Assembly: GCF_003121925.1 (NCBI RefSeq)
Contig: NZ_QEWR01000002.1
Coordinates: 310,001-374,000, forward strand
Length of the DNA: 64,000 nucleotides
Source: Ignatzschineria indica
Lineage (GTDB): Bacteria > Pseudomonadota > Gammaproteobacteria > Cardiobacteriales > Wohlfahrtiimonadaceae
Direction of reading: 5' to 3'
Both the position numbers and the translations under genes were made by a program. This document shows positions 9,818 to 19,072 of this stretch, in pieces. The notes below the pieces were generated by a model. That model did no database searches. It was not told where the DNA came from and saw only the letters and a program-made list of their open reading frames with translations. Positions within the stretch are counted from its first letter, which is position 1. Every line of letters starts with the position of its first letter.

Positions 9818-11137
9818 ATGTTAGAGAAACTCTTTAAACTTAAAGAACACGGCACAACGACTCGAACAGAGATCATTGCCGGAATTACGACCTTCTTAAC
9901 GATGTCATATATCATTTTCGTAAATCCAAGCCTGCTCTCAACCACAGGGATGGATCACGATTCTGTCTTTATGGCTACCTGTCTTGCGGCCGCAATTGGT
10001 ACTTTAGTGATGGCATTTGTTGCAAACTATCCTGTTGGACTTGCACCGGGAATGGGGCTGAATGCTTTCTTTGCGTTTACAATTGCAGCTCCCGTTGCTG
10101 CGGGTGGTTTTGGCTATACCTGGCAAGAAGCTTTAGGAGCTGTTTTTGTCTCCGGGGTGATCTTCTTTGCTCTCACTATTACCGGGCTTCGCTCATGGAT
10201 TATCAATGGGATTCCTAAATCATTAAGAGCTGCTGTCGGAGCGGGTATCGGCCTCTTTTTAGCTTTCATTGGTCTTTCTAATCCTGAAGTAGGTATTATC
10301 AAGGCGAATTCAGCAACGCTTGTAAGCTTAGGGGATCTCTCCTCTCACGGTGCGCTCTATGCTATTTTGGGTTTCTTCTTAATTGTAGTTTTAGATAACT
10401 TTAAGATCAGAGGCGCAATTCTTTTAAGTATTCTGATCGTATCTGTAATCAGTGCTCTAGCTGGTCATACGGAATTTAAAGGGGTTATCTCTACTCCGCC
10501 CTCCATTGAGCCAACCTTCTTCCAATTAAGCTTTGAAAAGGTCTTAAGTGGCAGCTTTGTACAGATCTTAATAGCGCTGGTACTTGTTGAACTCTTCGAT
10601 GCCACAGGCGTTTTAATGAGTGTTGCTAAGCAGAGTGGATTACTTGATGAGACAAAAGTACCGGATGCAAAAAAACGCTTCAATCGTGCGCTCTTTTCAG
10701 ATAGTACTGCAATCCTTTCAGGAAGCTTATTGGGAACGAGCTCTGTCACTGCTTATGTAGAGAGTACTGCCGGCGTTCAAGCAGGAGGACGAACAGGTCT
10801 TACAGCACTTGCGATTGCTGCTTGTTTTATTCTCGCGATCTTCTTCTCACCATTAGCAAACTCAATTCCAGCTTATGCAACGGCTCCGGCATTAGTCTAT
10901 ATCGCAGGCTTGATGTTAAGAGAGTTAACAGAAGTTGAGTGGGATTCCCCTACCGATTCAATTCCAGCGGCACTCTTAGTATTAGGTATTCCTTTTACCT
11001 ACTCAATTGCAGAAGGTTTCGCTTTTGGTTTTATTAGCTACGTTGCATTAAAGTTAGGAACAGGAAAATTAAAAGATATTCATCCTGCGACCTATATCAT
11101 TGCGATTCTATTTTTAGTAAAATTTGCACTCTTCTAG
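9818..11137 (+). CDS. NCS2-family purine (adenine/guanine/hypoxanthine) permease
   Basis: Proton-coupled nucleobase importer in the inner membrane, of the AzgA-like subgroup that includes AdeP, AdeQ, GhxP and GhxQ (family knowledge). The 439 residues have about 12 hydrophobic segments. Subgroup blocks include GITTFLTMSYIIFVNP near 24-39, GLAPGMGLNAFFAF near 75-88 and ELFDATGVLMSVAKQSG near 258-274. It has an ATG start with AAAAGGA about 8 nt upstream, directly after the previous gene's terminator. The C-terminal half keeps the GTSSVTAYVESTAGVQAGGRTG motif. The base preferred cannot be read from the sequence. Confidence 0.92.
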   Translation: MLEKLFKLKEHGTTTRTEIIAGITTFLTMSYIIFVNPSLLSTTGMDHDSVFMATCLAAAIGTLVMAFVANYPVGLAPGMGLNAFFAFTIAAPVAAGGFGYTWQEALGAVFVSGVIFFALTITGLRSWIINGIPKSLRAAVGAGIGLFLAFIGLSNPEVGIIKANSATLVSLGDLSSHGALYAILGFFLIVVLDNFKIRGAILLSILIVSVISALAGHTEFKGVISTPPSIEPTFFQLSFEKVLSGSFVQILIALVLVELFDATGVLMSVAKQSGLLDETKVPDAKKRFNRALFSDSTAILSGSLLGTSSVTAYVESTAGVQAGGRTGLTALAIAACFILAIFFSPLANSIPAYATAPALVYIAGLMLRELTEVEWDSPTDSIPAALLVLGIPFTYSIAEGFAFGFISYVALKLGTGKLKDIHPATYIIAILFLVKFALF

Positions 11138-11200
11138 GATCTTCCCCTTTTCTCGGGTAAAGATGCTAACCTAGAGATGAGCATTGAAATAGGCATCAGT

Positions 11201-11238
11201 ACGCCATATTAGAGCATGATCTTTAATATGGCGTTTTT
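11201..11238 (+). terminator. Rho-independent terminator after the purine permease gene
   Basis: Stem ACGCCATATTA (11201-11211) / TAATATGGCGT (11224-11234) followed by TTTT. Its end abuts the next open reading frame, which argues against the ATG at 11241 as the start of that gene. Confidence 0.88.
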
Positions 11239-11258
11239 AAATGTGGGGTTTTAGAAGT

Positions 11259-13325
11259 ATGAATCACTTTATTACAGCAACTTATCGATTCTTTTTTAGT
11301 AGCGACTTTGCCATGGGGGTAAAGATGGCGCTAGGGATCTTTCTGCCTGTTGCGCTTTTAGCCCTCTTCTCAATTCCCTTAGAGATCTTAATGATTGCCG
11401 GCTACGGTAGTCTAACAATGTCTATTGCCGACCAGACCGGTACCTTAAAGCATAAACGCAATGAGATGCTCGGCACCTTTATTGCGATTGTGATTATAAC
11501 CCTGCTCTTTATCTTTCAATCACCAGGGCTCCATCTTTTAAAGATCGTTTCGCTCTCACTCATCTCCTTTGTCGTAGCCTTCATCTATGCTTTTAAGGCT
11601 AAATTTATCGCACTCGGATTTATCGTAGGCTTTACGGCACTTCTTGCCGCATCTAATAGTGCAGCCACTCCCGCGGTCTACCTCTTCTTCTTCTCTTTAG
11701 GAGCTCTTTTCTATTTTGCCTTTAGCATGGCGGTGACGAAGATTTTTCAGATCTATATTGTGCGGCAGAATCTCTCCGGCATCTACTTTCTCCTTTCGCG
11801 CTATCTTAAAGCACTCTCAAAGTGTTATCGTCAAAATGTCGTGATTGAGAAGGAGTTTAAAAACTTTATCAACTCTCAAACTGAGCTACTTGAAGAGCTA
11901 CAGGTGATGCGAGACCTTCTCTTTAGACTCGATTATGAGAAGGATCATCGCCTCAATCAGATGGTCAATGAATTGCTACTCCTGATAGAAACTCGTGAGA
12001 TTGCAACTATTCCATTGCAAGATTTTGTTATTATTCGTGAAAACTATCCCAATAGTGATCTACAGATCTTCTTTCGTGATAGTTTCTCTAAGGCGGGAAT
12101 TAATCTTGAAGAGATGGGGATGTATTCAATGCGCGCCGGCGATATGTTAAAGCGTCTCGGCTTTAAAGCAGAATTACGAGCATTAGAGTATGAATTAGAA
12201 CTTCTACGCCGGCAAGATTTAGAGGGTGAAGCGTTAGAGGCCTATCAAATTGTAGCGAATCACTTTCGTAAAGTTTGGTCACTTTCCCGTAATTTAGAGC
12301 GTATTCGCTCATTCTTAGTCGATGATGTTGCGCTTGAGGGGAGCTTCCCTAAACATAAATTGAAAAAGTTTCTCTCCCAGTCGCATTGGTCTAAAGATTA
12401 TATTACCCAGAATTTAACTCTCCAATCACCTGTGCTACGTTTTGCAATTCGCTCTTCACTTGCGATGTTTTGCGCACTCTCAATTGTGAGCATGACCGAT
12501 TTTCTCTCTCACGGTTTCTGGATCGCTTTTACACTCTTAAGTCTTATGCGACCAGGTTTTAGCTTAACGAAAGAGCGCAGTAGAAATCGAATTATCGGCA
12601 CCATTATTGGCTGTATCGTTGGAGGGATCTTAATCTCCATGGAGATCTCAACTTTAGGGTTGCTCTCGATTCTCTTTGTCTCGGTTATTCTTAATAATGG
12701 TTTAATTCGTATCCATAACCCACTCAGCGTTACTTTTACGACAGTCTATGTCCTTATTATTCTTAACATTAGTAAGGATTTGTCGATGTTCCAAGGAATA
12801 TCTGTTTCAATAGAACGTATTATCGATACCTTAATCGCCGCTGTTATTGCTATCGGCTTTAGCCATTTTCTCCCCAGTTGGGAGAAGGTGAATCTTCCAC
12901 GACTTACTAAAAGTGCGAGAAAAGATCTCTTTACGGTGATTGAAGAGATAGAGAAGTGGCAAATTACGAAAGAGAGTGAGGATGATGCTGATCTTAAATT
13001 AGCGCTCCGCCGGGCTCAAGTCTCTATTGTCTCTCTCTCAAACTCCTTAGAGCGGATGAAAGATGAACCTATAAAGAATAGGGAGCGAGATATCTCTGCT
13101 ATTAATGATGAGCTGATTGAGATGCAATCGGTTCTTTCGCAACTCTCTTATTTAGCCTCTCTATTAGAAGGGAAAGATGCGACAAAAATTCCGGAATTTA
13201 GAGAGATCTTTCAAGTGATTAAATTCCGAATGGATCCTAAAATCCATCAACAACGCTCTCATCGTATTCCAAGGTTTATGATGCGAGAATTAAAACCACT
13301 TATCTGGTTGGTAGAACCGAAGTAA
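11259..13325 (+). CDS. FUSC/YccS-family inner membrane protein
   Basis: Large membrane protein with the repeated architecture of the FUSC family (YccS, YhfK, AaeB and relatives): an N-terminal block of about six hydrophobic helices (residues 15-170), a long charged cytoplasmic stretch, a second six-helix block (about 390-530) and a cytoplasmic C-terminus. The block FWIAFTLLSLMRPGFSLTKERSRNRIIGT near 505 of the whole frame is typical. Relatives export aromatic carboxylic acids; the substrate here is unknown. I chose the ATG at 11259 because GGGG lies about 9 nt upstream, whereas the in-frame ATG at 11241 overlaps the terminator's T-run and has no ribosome site. The protein is then 688 residues. 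Confidence 0.85.
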   Translation: MNHFITATYRFFFSSDFAMGVKMALGIFLPVALLALFSIPLEILMIAGYGSLTMSIADQTGTLKHKRNEMLGTFIAIVIITLLFIFQSPGLHLLKIVSLSLISFVVAFIYAFKAKFIALGFIVGFTALLAASNSAATPAVYLFFFSLGALFYFAFSMAVTKIFQIYIVRQNLSGIYFLLSRYLKALSKCYRQNVVIEKEFKNFINSQTELLEELQVMRDLLFRLDYEKDHRLNQMVNELLLLIETREIATIPLQDFVIIRENYPNSDLQIFFRDSFSKAGINLEEMGMYSMRAGDMLKRLGFKAELRALEYELELLRRQDLEGEALEAYQIVANHFRKVWSLSRNLERIRSFLVDDVALEGSFPKHKLKKFLSQSHWSKDYITQNLTLQSPVLRFAIRSSLAMFCALSIVSMTDFLSHGFWIAFTLLSLMRPGFSLTKERSRNRIIGTIIGCIVGGILISMEISTLGLLSILFVSVILNNGLIRIHNPLSVTFTTVYVLIILNISKDLSMFQGISVSIERIIDTLIAAVIAIGFSHFLPSWEKVNLPRLTKSARKDLFTVIEEIEKWQITKESEDDADLKLALRRAQVSIVSLSNSLERMKDEPIKNRERDISAINDELIEMQSVLSQLSYLASLLEGKDATKIPEFREIFQVIKFRMDPKIHQQRSHRIPRFMMRELKPLIWLVEPK

Positions 13326-13397
13326 ACAACTAAAGTGGTGAAATTATGAAGATGATTATGAGTATTACGCAAATAGGTAGTTTCTGCCGATAAAAGG

Positions 13398-13426
13398 TTG
13401 GCATTTATCGCTGATAATCGTATTAT
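13398..13426 (+). promoter_or_regulatory. Predicted sigma-70 promoter of mraZ-murI
   Basis: TTGGCA (13398-13403), a 17-bp spacer and TATTAT (13421-13426) give a good match to the sigma-70 consensus, about 88 bp before the mraZ start. I do not see the spaced TGGGA/GTGG repeats that MraZ binds in other bacteria; a single GGGTGGAAT lies at about 13480. Confidence 0.65.
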
Positions 13427-13513
13427 AAAATGATCTTATTCCACTTTTTTAAGGCGGAATATGATCAATGGGTGGAATATCTTCATGATCAATTGTAGGC
13501 ACAGGTTACAAAT

Positions 13514-14014
13514 ATGTATCAGTTTTTGGGGGAATATGAGCTAAAGGTCGATGCGAAGAATCGTATCGCGCTCCCTGCTGCCCTTAGAAAACAGTTTAAT
13601 GGTATGAACCATTTTGTTATTAGCCGTGCGCTCGATAAATGCCTTAACTTCTACCCGATCGAAGCTTGGCGCCAAGTTGAAGAAGAATTAGAAAAACTGA
13701 ACCCTTTTGTGAAAAAAGAGCGTGATTTTGCACGCTTTGTTCGAGGGGGCGCAACAGAAGTTATTTTAGATGCTCAAGGCCGAATGGTCCTACCGAAGAG
13801 ATTGATGCAATACGCCAATATAGAGAGTGAACTGATTCTCCTAGGCAATGGTAATCTCTTTGAGATGTGGGATCTTATCACCTACGAAACGATGCTTGAT
13901 ATCGATCCTGAAGATTTCTCTCTCTTAGCAGAAGAGGTGATGACAAAAGAGGAAGAGGTTGAAGAAGCACCTCTCTTAGATCCATCTATCGTTGTTCCTT
14001 TAGGGCGCCGATAG
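13514..14014 (+). CDS. mraZ: Transcriptional regulator MraZ
   Basis: AbrB-like DNA-binding protein that normally controls the division and cell wall (dcw) operon, of which it is the first gene (family knowledge). Two SpoVT/AbrB half-domains are visible: residues 1-50 (FLGEYELKVDAKNRIALPAAL) and about 75-125 (EVILDAQGRMVLPKRLMQYA). At 166 residues it is about 14 longer than E. coli MraZ because of an acidic C-terminal tail (EEVMTKEEEVEEAP). It is not followed by rsmH and ftsL but by murI after 36 bp, so it is separated from the dcw cluster in this genome. Confidence 0.95.
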   Translation: MYQFLGEYELKVDAKNRIALPAALRKQFNGMNHFVISRALDKCLNFYPIEAWRQVEEELEKLNPFVKKERDFARFVRGGATEVILDAQGRMVLPKRLMQYANIESELILLGNGNLFEMWDLITYETMLDIDPEDFSLLAEEVMTKEEEVEEAPLLDPSIVVPLGRR

Positions 14015-14050
14015 GTCTATTAGTAGAACAGGGATAAAAAAGGGAGAGGT

Positions 14051-14917
14051 GTGATAAAGATTGGTTTAATCGATTCAGGGATTGGTGGATTCTCTATTTT
14101 AAATGCTTTTTTAGCAGCGACACCACTGAATCGAACACAATTTATCTATATTGCTGATTCTGGTCATCTTCCTTATGGTCTAAAGAGTGATGAATATATC
14201 CATGAGCGAATGGAGCGCTTAACAGCGGAACTTCTATCTCGAAAGATCGATGCATTAGTGATTGCTTGTAATACAGCGACCGCAGTGAGTGCTGAAAGGT
14301 TGCGAGAAAAATATCCCGATCTTATTATTATTGGAATAGAGCCGGCGATAAAACTTGCAGCTACCGCTACAAAAAGTGGTCATATCGCTGTTGCTGCAAC
14401 ACTCTCAACACTCAATAGTGAACGACTCGAGAGCCTCAAAGAGCGCTTTGCTAAAGATCAGATACTCCATAAAATTGTCGGTTCTGAATGGGTTAACTTA
14501 GTGGAGGCACAGAAACTAACGCTCGAACATAACCATGAGATATTGCTAGAGACTTTAGAACCCCTCTATCGATATCCCGTGGATCAGCTCGTCTTAGGAT
14601 GCACCCATTTCCCCTTCTTAATGCCGGCACTTGAAGCGCTTCTTCCAGAAGAGATCACTATCATCGATCCGGCAAATGCGATTGTCCAAGAGTGTTATAG
14701 CCAAATAACCATGCGTTATCCCCATCGTATTACGACGTTTTATAGTGTTAGCGATGTGGAGACTACAGTTAGTAAGGAAAAGAGCCATAGCATTAAAACA
14801 TTACCACTTAAAACATTACAGCTTTTAACTACGGGTGAGCTTAAAGATTTTCAAAGACAACTCTCTCTTTTAGATGCGGTAGGAGTTCCCATTGAGATTG
14901 CAAAAATCGATACTTAA
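14051..14917 (+). CDS. murI: Glutamate racemase
   Basis: Cofactor-independent enzyme supplying D-glutamate for peptidoglycan (family knowledge). The two catalytic cysteines are Cys73 (VIACNTATA) and Cys184 (LGCTHFPFL); the N-terminal IGLIDSGIGGFS and YIADSGHLPYG are substrate-binding signatures. The 288 residues are normal length. The start is GTG at 14051 with GGGAGAGG about 5 nt upstream, a strong ribosome site. The short gap to mraZ and the absence of a terminator suggest they are cotranscribed, which would put D-glutamate synthesis under the mraZ promoter. Confidence 0.96.
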   Translation: MIKIGLIDSGIGGFSILNAFLAATPLNRTQFIYIADSGHLPYGLKSDEYIHERMERLTAELLSRKIDALVIACNTATAVSAERLREKYPDLIIIGIEPAIKLAATATKSGHIAVAATLSTLNSERLESLKERFAKDQILHKIVGSEWVNLVEAQKLTLEHNHEILLETLEPLYRYPVDQLVLGCTHFPFLMPALEALLPEEITIIDPANAIVQECYSQITMRYPHRITTFYSVSDVETTVSKEKSHSIKTLPLKTLQLLTTGELKDFQRQLSLLDAVGVPIEIAKIDT

Positions 14918-14978
14918 CCACTGTCGCTAGATATGTTAGAATCGATCCTATTATCGACAAAAGATGCTAGGATTAACC

Positions 14979-15512
14979 ATGAACAAATTATTAAAAGCAA
15001 CTATCGCCTTAGGCGCAATGATGATTTTAGCAGCATGTGGTGACTCGCTGAAGAGCCTCTCCCCTGAGGATCAACTCTTTACGATGAAAGTCAGTGAGCA
15101 GTTTCAAGATGTAATGGATAAGAAAGATGCCATCGTTGCCGTCCGTTTAGAGGGCGCTCCTGCAGAGAACATTACACTACTTCAAGCTAAAGAGGGAGAT
15201 ATCGAGAAAGATATCCTCTATGCTGTCACGATCGATCTTCCCGAAGGCGTTGTGATCACACTTCCTGAGTTTGAAGAGGTGATGAATGAGCAGATGGATG
15301 CTATTAATGAGATTGTCGATTTTAAAGTGATGCCGGTTAAAGAGAGTGATACCCAGATCAACTATATTGCTGAAACTCGTCTAAATAATGTTCCCTATTA
15401 TGAATATTGTCGTATTGCGGTAGAAGAGCGAATCACCACAATCTGCTTAGGTACCACTAATGATACAAAAGGCGCTGAGGCGGCAATCAATAGTATTCAG
15501 TTTAAAAAGTAA
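14979..15512 (+). CDS. Unrecognised lipoprotein
   Basis: I do not recognise the family. The N-terminus is a lipoprotein signal: MNKLLK, a hydrophobic stretch, then the lipobox LAAC with the acylated cysteine at residue 20, followed by Gly-Asp. Asp is not at the +2 position, so Lol-dependent transfer to the outer membrane is likely (inference). The mature part of about 157 residues is acidic, has no further hydrophobic segment, and holds two cysteines near the C-terminus (YEYCR and TTICLG) that could form a disulfide. I chose ATG 14979 over the in-frame ATG 14964 because AGGA lies 8 nt upstream and it places a basic residue cluster at the start. It lies 61 bp after murI. Confidence 0.8.
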   Translation: MNKLLKATIALGAMMILAACGDSLKSLSPEDQLFTMKVSEQFQDVMDKKDAIVAVRLEGAPAENITLLQAKEGDIEKDILYAVTIDLPEGVVITLPEFEEVMNEQMDAINEIVDFKVMPVKESDTQINYIAETRLNNVPYYEYCRIAVEERITTICLGTTNDTKGAEAAINSIQFKK

Positions 15513-15553
15513 GTATTGGTAGCCCTTAATTGCTCTGAAGGCTTGATATTTCG

Positions 15554-15613
15554 ATCCGCTAACTTGTGTAATATTTCGCTATAACTCTCTGTTATGGCGA
15601 CACGTTAGCGGAT
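15554..15613 (+). other. 60-nt compound hairpin upstream of pepN
   Basis: Nested inverted repeats: outer stem ATCCGCTAAC / GTTAGCGGAT (10 bp, perfect), then GTGT/ACAC (4 bp), then CGCTATAAC / GTTATGGCG (9 bp with one G-U) closing on a TCTCT loop. The T-tract expected of a terminator is absent; a smaller hairpin (ATTGAG/CTCAAT, 15618-15633) followed by ATTTTATT could serve that role. Confidence 0.65.
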
Positions 15614-15674
15614 TCTTATTGAGAATACTCAATGATTTTATTACCTATTTTATTCCATGCTCATTCTTTACTCT

Positions 15675-15735
15675 AACTGTTTGCTGAAACGGTTTACTAT
15701 AACCGTTTATCTATAGCTGTTTACTCTCGTTGTTT
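15675..15735 (+). repeat. Imperfect 13-14 bp tandem array around GTTT
   Basis: The core (C/G)(T/G)GTTT recurs at 15679, 15692, 15705, 15719 and 15732 with similar flanks (GTTTACTAT, GTTTATCTAT, GTTTACTCTC). It ends about 45 bp before the pepN start codon. Confidence 0.7.
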
Positions 15736-15780
15736 GAAGGTTGTCCCCTAAAGCGTGCGACCGATAGAAAGGATCTCTCT

Positions 15781-18339
15781 ATGCCATTTACGCCCCGTTC
15801 AGATCAGCAGATCTATCGTTTAGATTATCTCGCTCCTACTTTTACAATTCCCCATTTAGAGCTTCATTTCTCGCTCGACCCTGAAGTTAGCAGAGTACGC
15901 TCTCAATTTAAGGTGATTGTAGAAGAAAGTATCGATCTACCCCATACTATCAAGCTCCATGGATCAAAGATGTTGTTTGATATTCAATTGAAGATCGATG
16001 GGAAAGAGGAAGATATCAGCTCATTGTTAGATGAGGCGGGTAATCTGTCATTAACTTTAAATACACGTGAGCAGTTGATTGAGATCAAAAATAGTGTCTC
16101 GCCGGTAGCGAATAGTGCGTTAAGTGGCCTCTATCTTTCAAGAGGCATTATCTGCTCGGACTGTGAGCCTCAAGGCTTTAGAAACATCACGCTCTTCCCT
16201 GATCGCCCTGATGTGATGACACAATATCGCGTCACTCTAGAAGCGGATCAATGTTGCCCTACTCTTCTCTCTAACGGTAACTTAGTAGAAGAGGGGATTA
16301 TTGATGAATCACGTCACTATGCTGTATGGGAAGATCCCTACCCTAAACCCACCTATCTCTTTGCGATTGTTGCCGGCGATCTGCAATATATTGAAGATCA
16401 ACATATTCGCCCCGATGGTCGTCCAGTACAACTTCGTATCTATGCTTCAAAAGAGAATATAGGGGCTTGTGACTTTGCACTTGAAAGCCTTAAAAAAGCG
16501 ATGCGTTGGGATGAGGATCGTTTTGGATTAGCATGTGATCTCGATTTTTATAATGTGGTCGCAGTGGATGATTTTAATAGTGGCGCCATGGAAAATAAGG
16601 GGCTTAATCTCTTTAATACAAGCTGTATTTTAGCTACAAAAGAGCAAGCGACCGATCGCGATTTTCGTTTTGTTGAAGCGGTCATTGCGCATGAATATTT
16701 CCATAACTGGACAGGAAATCGTATCACCTGTCAAGATTGGTTTAACCTCTCATTAAAGGAGAGTTTAACGGTCTTTCGTGAGCAGGAATTTATGTCAGAA
16801 GTGGAACCCGGCATTCGTCGTATTGAAGATGTCAATTTTCTCCGTCTACATCAATTTCCTGAAGATCAAGGCCCTCTTGCGCATGCGGTGCGCCCCGATA
16901 AATTGGGATCAATTGAGAATATCTATACCACAACCACCTATGAGAAAGGGGCGGAGATTATTCGCCTCTATCAAACTATTTTAGGCCGTGAAGGCTTTGA
17001 TCGCGGCTTTGCGCGCTATATTAAAGAGTTTGATGGCATGGCTGTGACTGTTGATGATCTCTATGCAGCGATGAAGATGGAAAATCCCCGTCTTTTTGAA
17101 AATTTTCCCCTCTGGTACTCTCAAAGAGGGACACCAAAGGTTCAAGTCGCCACTGAATATTACCCCGATAAACGGGAGATGCGTCTTTCATTGAAGCAAT
17201 TCCTCTTTGATCCTGTTACCAATGAGTTGCAAGAGCCATTACCGATCCCCATTAAGTATGCCTTCTTCAATCGTCAAGGAGAGATGCTCCTTGAAGAGAC
17301 CTACACATTAACGATGGCGCATCAATGTCTAATCTTCCACAATATTGATGAAGTGCCGGTAATCTCTCTGTTGAGAGACTTCTCAGCGCCTGTTACGGTC
17401 GATTATCCGCAATCGATCGATGATCTGAAAATTCTTATCCAATATGAGAGTGATTACTTTGCAAAATGGGAAGCTGTGCAAAAATTAGTAGAGCGCCTTC
17501 TCTTCAATCACTCTTTACAACGACAAGAACAGATCGATATGATTGGCGATGCTTTAGCGCCCCTTTTTCAATATGCTTATCAAGAGCCAGGATTTGCCGC
17601 ATTGCTCTTAACGTTACCAGATAATGATCATCTTTTCGATCATTTAGAGAGTGAAGAGATCTTACCTCTTTACCAGATCAAAAGGGAGGTAGAGGTTGGC
17701 TTAGCAAGACGTTTCCAAGAGGATTGGAGAGCACTTTATAATCGATTCCAAGAGGATTCTATTGCAGCAAGAGCGATTAAAAATGTGGCGTTACACTATC
17801 TAAGTCGTCTCCCCCATGAGAGCGAGTTAGCAGTAAGACAATATGAGAAAGCAGATAATATGACCGATATCAATGCGGCATTAACAGCACTACTTTCTAA
17901 TCAAAATCCAAAAGCAAAAGTGATTCTAGAGAGCTTCTATCATCGATATGAAGGTGATACGCTTCTTGTAGATCGCTACTTCTCTCTACTAGGACGTAAT
18001 CCGAACTTAACAATGGATGATGTGGCAATGATCAGTAACCACCCGGCTTTTGATCTTAAAAATCCTAATCGAGCACGGGCAATTGTGGGATCCATTGGGC
18101 GAAATCGTATTGCTCTTGCCAGAATAGGCGCACCTCTCTATCGATGGATAGGGGCAGAGATTGTAAAAGTTGATAAGATTAATGCGGTCACAGCTGCACG
18201 TCTTATTACACCTTTTGCCAAACTCTCCCGATTACCGGAGTCTTTAAAAGAGGAGGTTCGAGCAATTTGCCAAGAGATGCTCAATATCGGGGAGATCTCT
18301 CATAACTTATCAGATCAATTGAAGAGGATTTTATTATGA
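15781..18339 (+). CDS. pepN: Aminopeptidase N (M1 family zinc metallopeptidase)
   Basis: Broad-specificity cytosolic aminopeptidase that finishes peptide degradation after ClpXP-type proteases (family knowledge). The zinc site is HEYFH with His304, Glu305 and His308, plus Glu327 in SLKESL, spaced as in E. coli PepN; the substrate-binding GAMEN motif is at 268-272. From ATG 15781 it has 852 residues, close to E. coli PepN (870). The upstream in-frame start at 15730 would add 17 residues without resemblance to PepN; AAAGGA lies about 8 nt before 15781. The last codons overlap the next gene by 4 nt, implying translational coupling. Confidence 0.95.
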   Translation: MPFTPRSDQQIYRLDYLAPTFTIPHLELHFSLDPEVSRVRSQFKVIVEESIDLPHTIKLHGSKMLFDIQLKIDGKEEDISSLLDEAGNLSLTLNTREQLIEIKNSVSPVANSALSGLYLSRGIICSDCEPQGFRNITLFPDRPDVMTQYRVTLEADQCCPTLLSNGNLVEEGIIDESRHYAVWEDPYPKPTYLFAIVAGDLQYIEDQHIRPDGRPVQLRIYASKENIGACDFALESLKKAMRWDEDRFGLACDLDFYNVVAVDDFNSGAMENKGLNLFNTSCILATKEQATDRDFRFVEAVIAHEYFHNWTGNRITCQDWFNLSLKESLTVFREQEFMSEVEPGIRRIEDVNFLRLHQFPEDQGPLAHAVRPDKLGSIENIYTTTTYEKGAEIIRLYQTILGREGFDRGFARYIKEFDGMAVTVDDLYAAMKMENPRLFENFPLWYSQRGTPKVQVATEYYPDKREMRLSLKQFLFDPVTNELQEPLPIPIKYAFFNRQGEMLLEETYTLTMAHQCLIFHNIDEVPVISLLRDFSAPVTVDYPQSIDDLKILIQYESDYFAKWEAVQKLVERLLFNHSLQRQEQIDMIGDALAPLFQYAYQEPGFAALLLTLPDNDHLFDHLESEEILPLYQIKREVEVGLARRFQEDWRALYNRFQEDSIAARAIKNVALHYLSRLPHESELAVRQYEKADNMTDINAALTALLSNQNPKAKVILESFYHRYEGDTLLVDRYFSLLGRNPNLTMDDVAMISNHPAFDLKNPNRARAIVGSIGRNRIALARIGAPLYRWIGAEIVKVDKINAVTAARLITPFAKLSRLPESLKEEVRAICQEMLNIGEISHNLSDQLKRILL

Positions 18340-18983
18340 TGAATAAAAATGAATCGTTAGTAGACCCAAATTTATCAAGGGAAATGTCAGAAAGCGATCT
18401 TGAACAGAGTCATGATCGTGGGGATCTTTTCGAACAGAGCAAGCTAGCTGAACTGATGATTGCTCGCCGGACAATTCATCATTTTGAGCCAACTGAAGTT
18501 CCGCTTGAGCCTGTTAAACGAGCATTAGAGCTTGCTGTTTATGCCCCTAACCATCACCATACCCATCCTTATCGATTCTATCTGATGGGAGAGGAGATTA
18601 AATCCCGTTTCCTCGATTATGCGAAAGAGGCTTTCTCTGAACGTGATCCTGCTTCTGCTGAAACAAAACTCGCTCGTTGGAAGAGAATTCCTGGGTGGAT
18701 CCTAGTGACTCGAAAAAAGAGTGACAAGGAGAAGGTTGCCCATGAAGATTATGCCACCTTGAGCATCGCGCTCTATATGATGATGCTCTCATTAACAGCG
18801 GAAGGAATCGGCACTAAATGGTCTACAGGCTCTCTGCTCTTCAATGAGGAAGTCTATAAAATTTTTGGGCTTAACTCTCAAGAAAAGGTTATTGAAGGGC
18901 TCTTTTGGTATGGCTACCCTGAAAAAACACCACTTCCCTTCCCAAAACCCTCTTTTGAGCAATATGTTACAGAGTTGAAGTAG
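18336..18983 (+). CDS. Nitroreductase-family flavoprotein
   Basis: FMN-dependent oxidoreductase fold of the nitroreductase family (YdjA/RutE-like). The 215 residues include the usual N-terminal FMN-phosphate block ARRTIHHFEPTEVPLE, followed by LAVYAPNHHHTHPYRFY, and the C-terminal EGIGTKWSTG and GLFWYGYPEK. A non-homologous acidic stretch of about 40 residues precedes the domain. The start ATG overlaps the pepN stop (ATGATG/TGA), so the two are probably one transcript. The physiological substrate cannot be inferred; members reduce nitro compounds, enoates or quinones. Confidence 0.85.
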   Translation: MMNKNESLVDPNLSREMSESDLEQSHDRGDLFEQSKLAELMIARRTIHHFEPTEVPLEPVKRALELAVYAPNHHHTHPYRFYLMGEEIKSRFLDYAKEAFSERDPASAETKLARWKRIPGWILVTRKKSDKEKVAHEDYATLSIALYMMMLSLTAEGIGTKWSTGSLLFNEEVYKIFGLNSQEKVIEGLFWYGYPEKTPLPFPKPSFEQYVTELK

Positions 18984-19072
18984 TCTCTCTCTAAAGCACA
19001 GAATTAAACTAGTGGATTAAATCAGTAGTTTAATTCGTGAATGGATCATCCAGATATAGATCAATAAAAATT

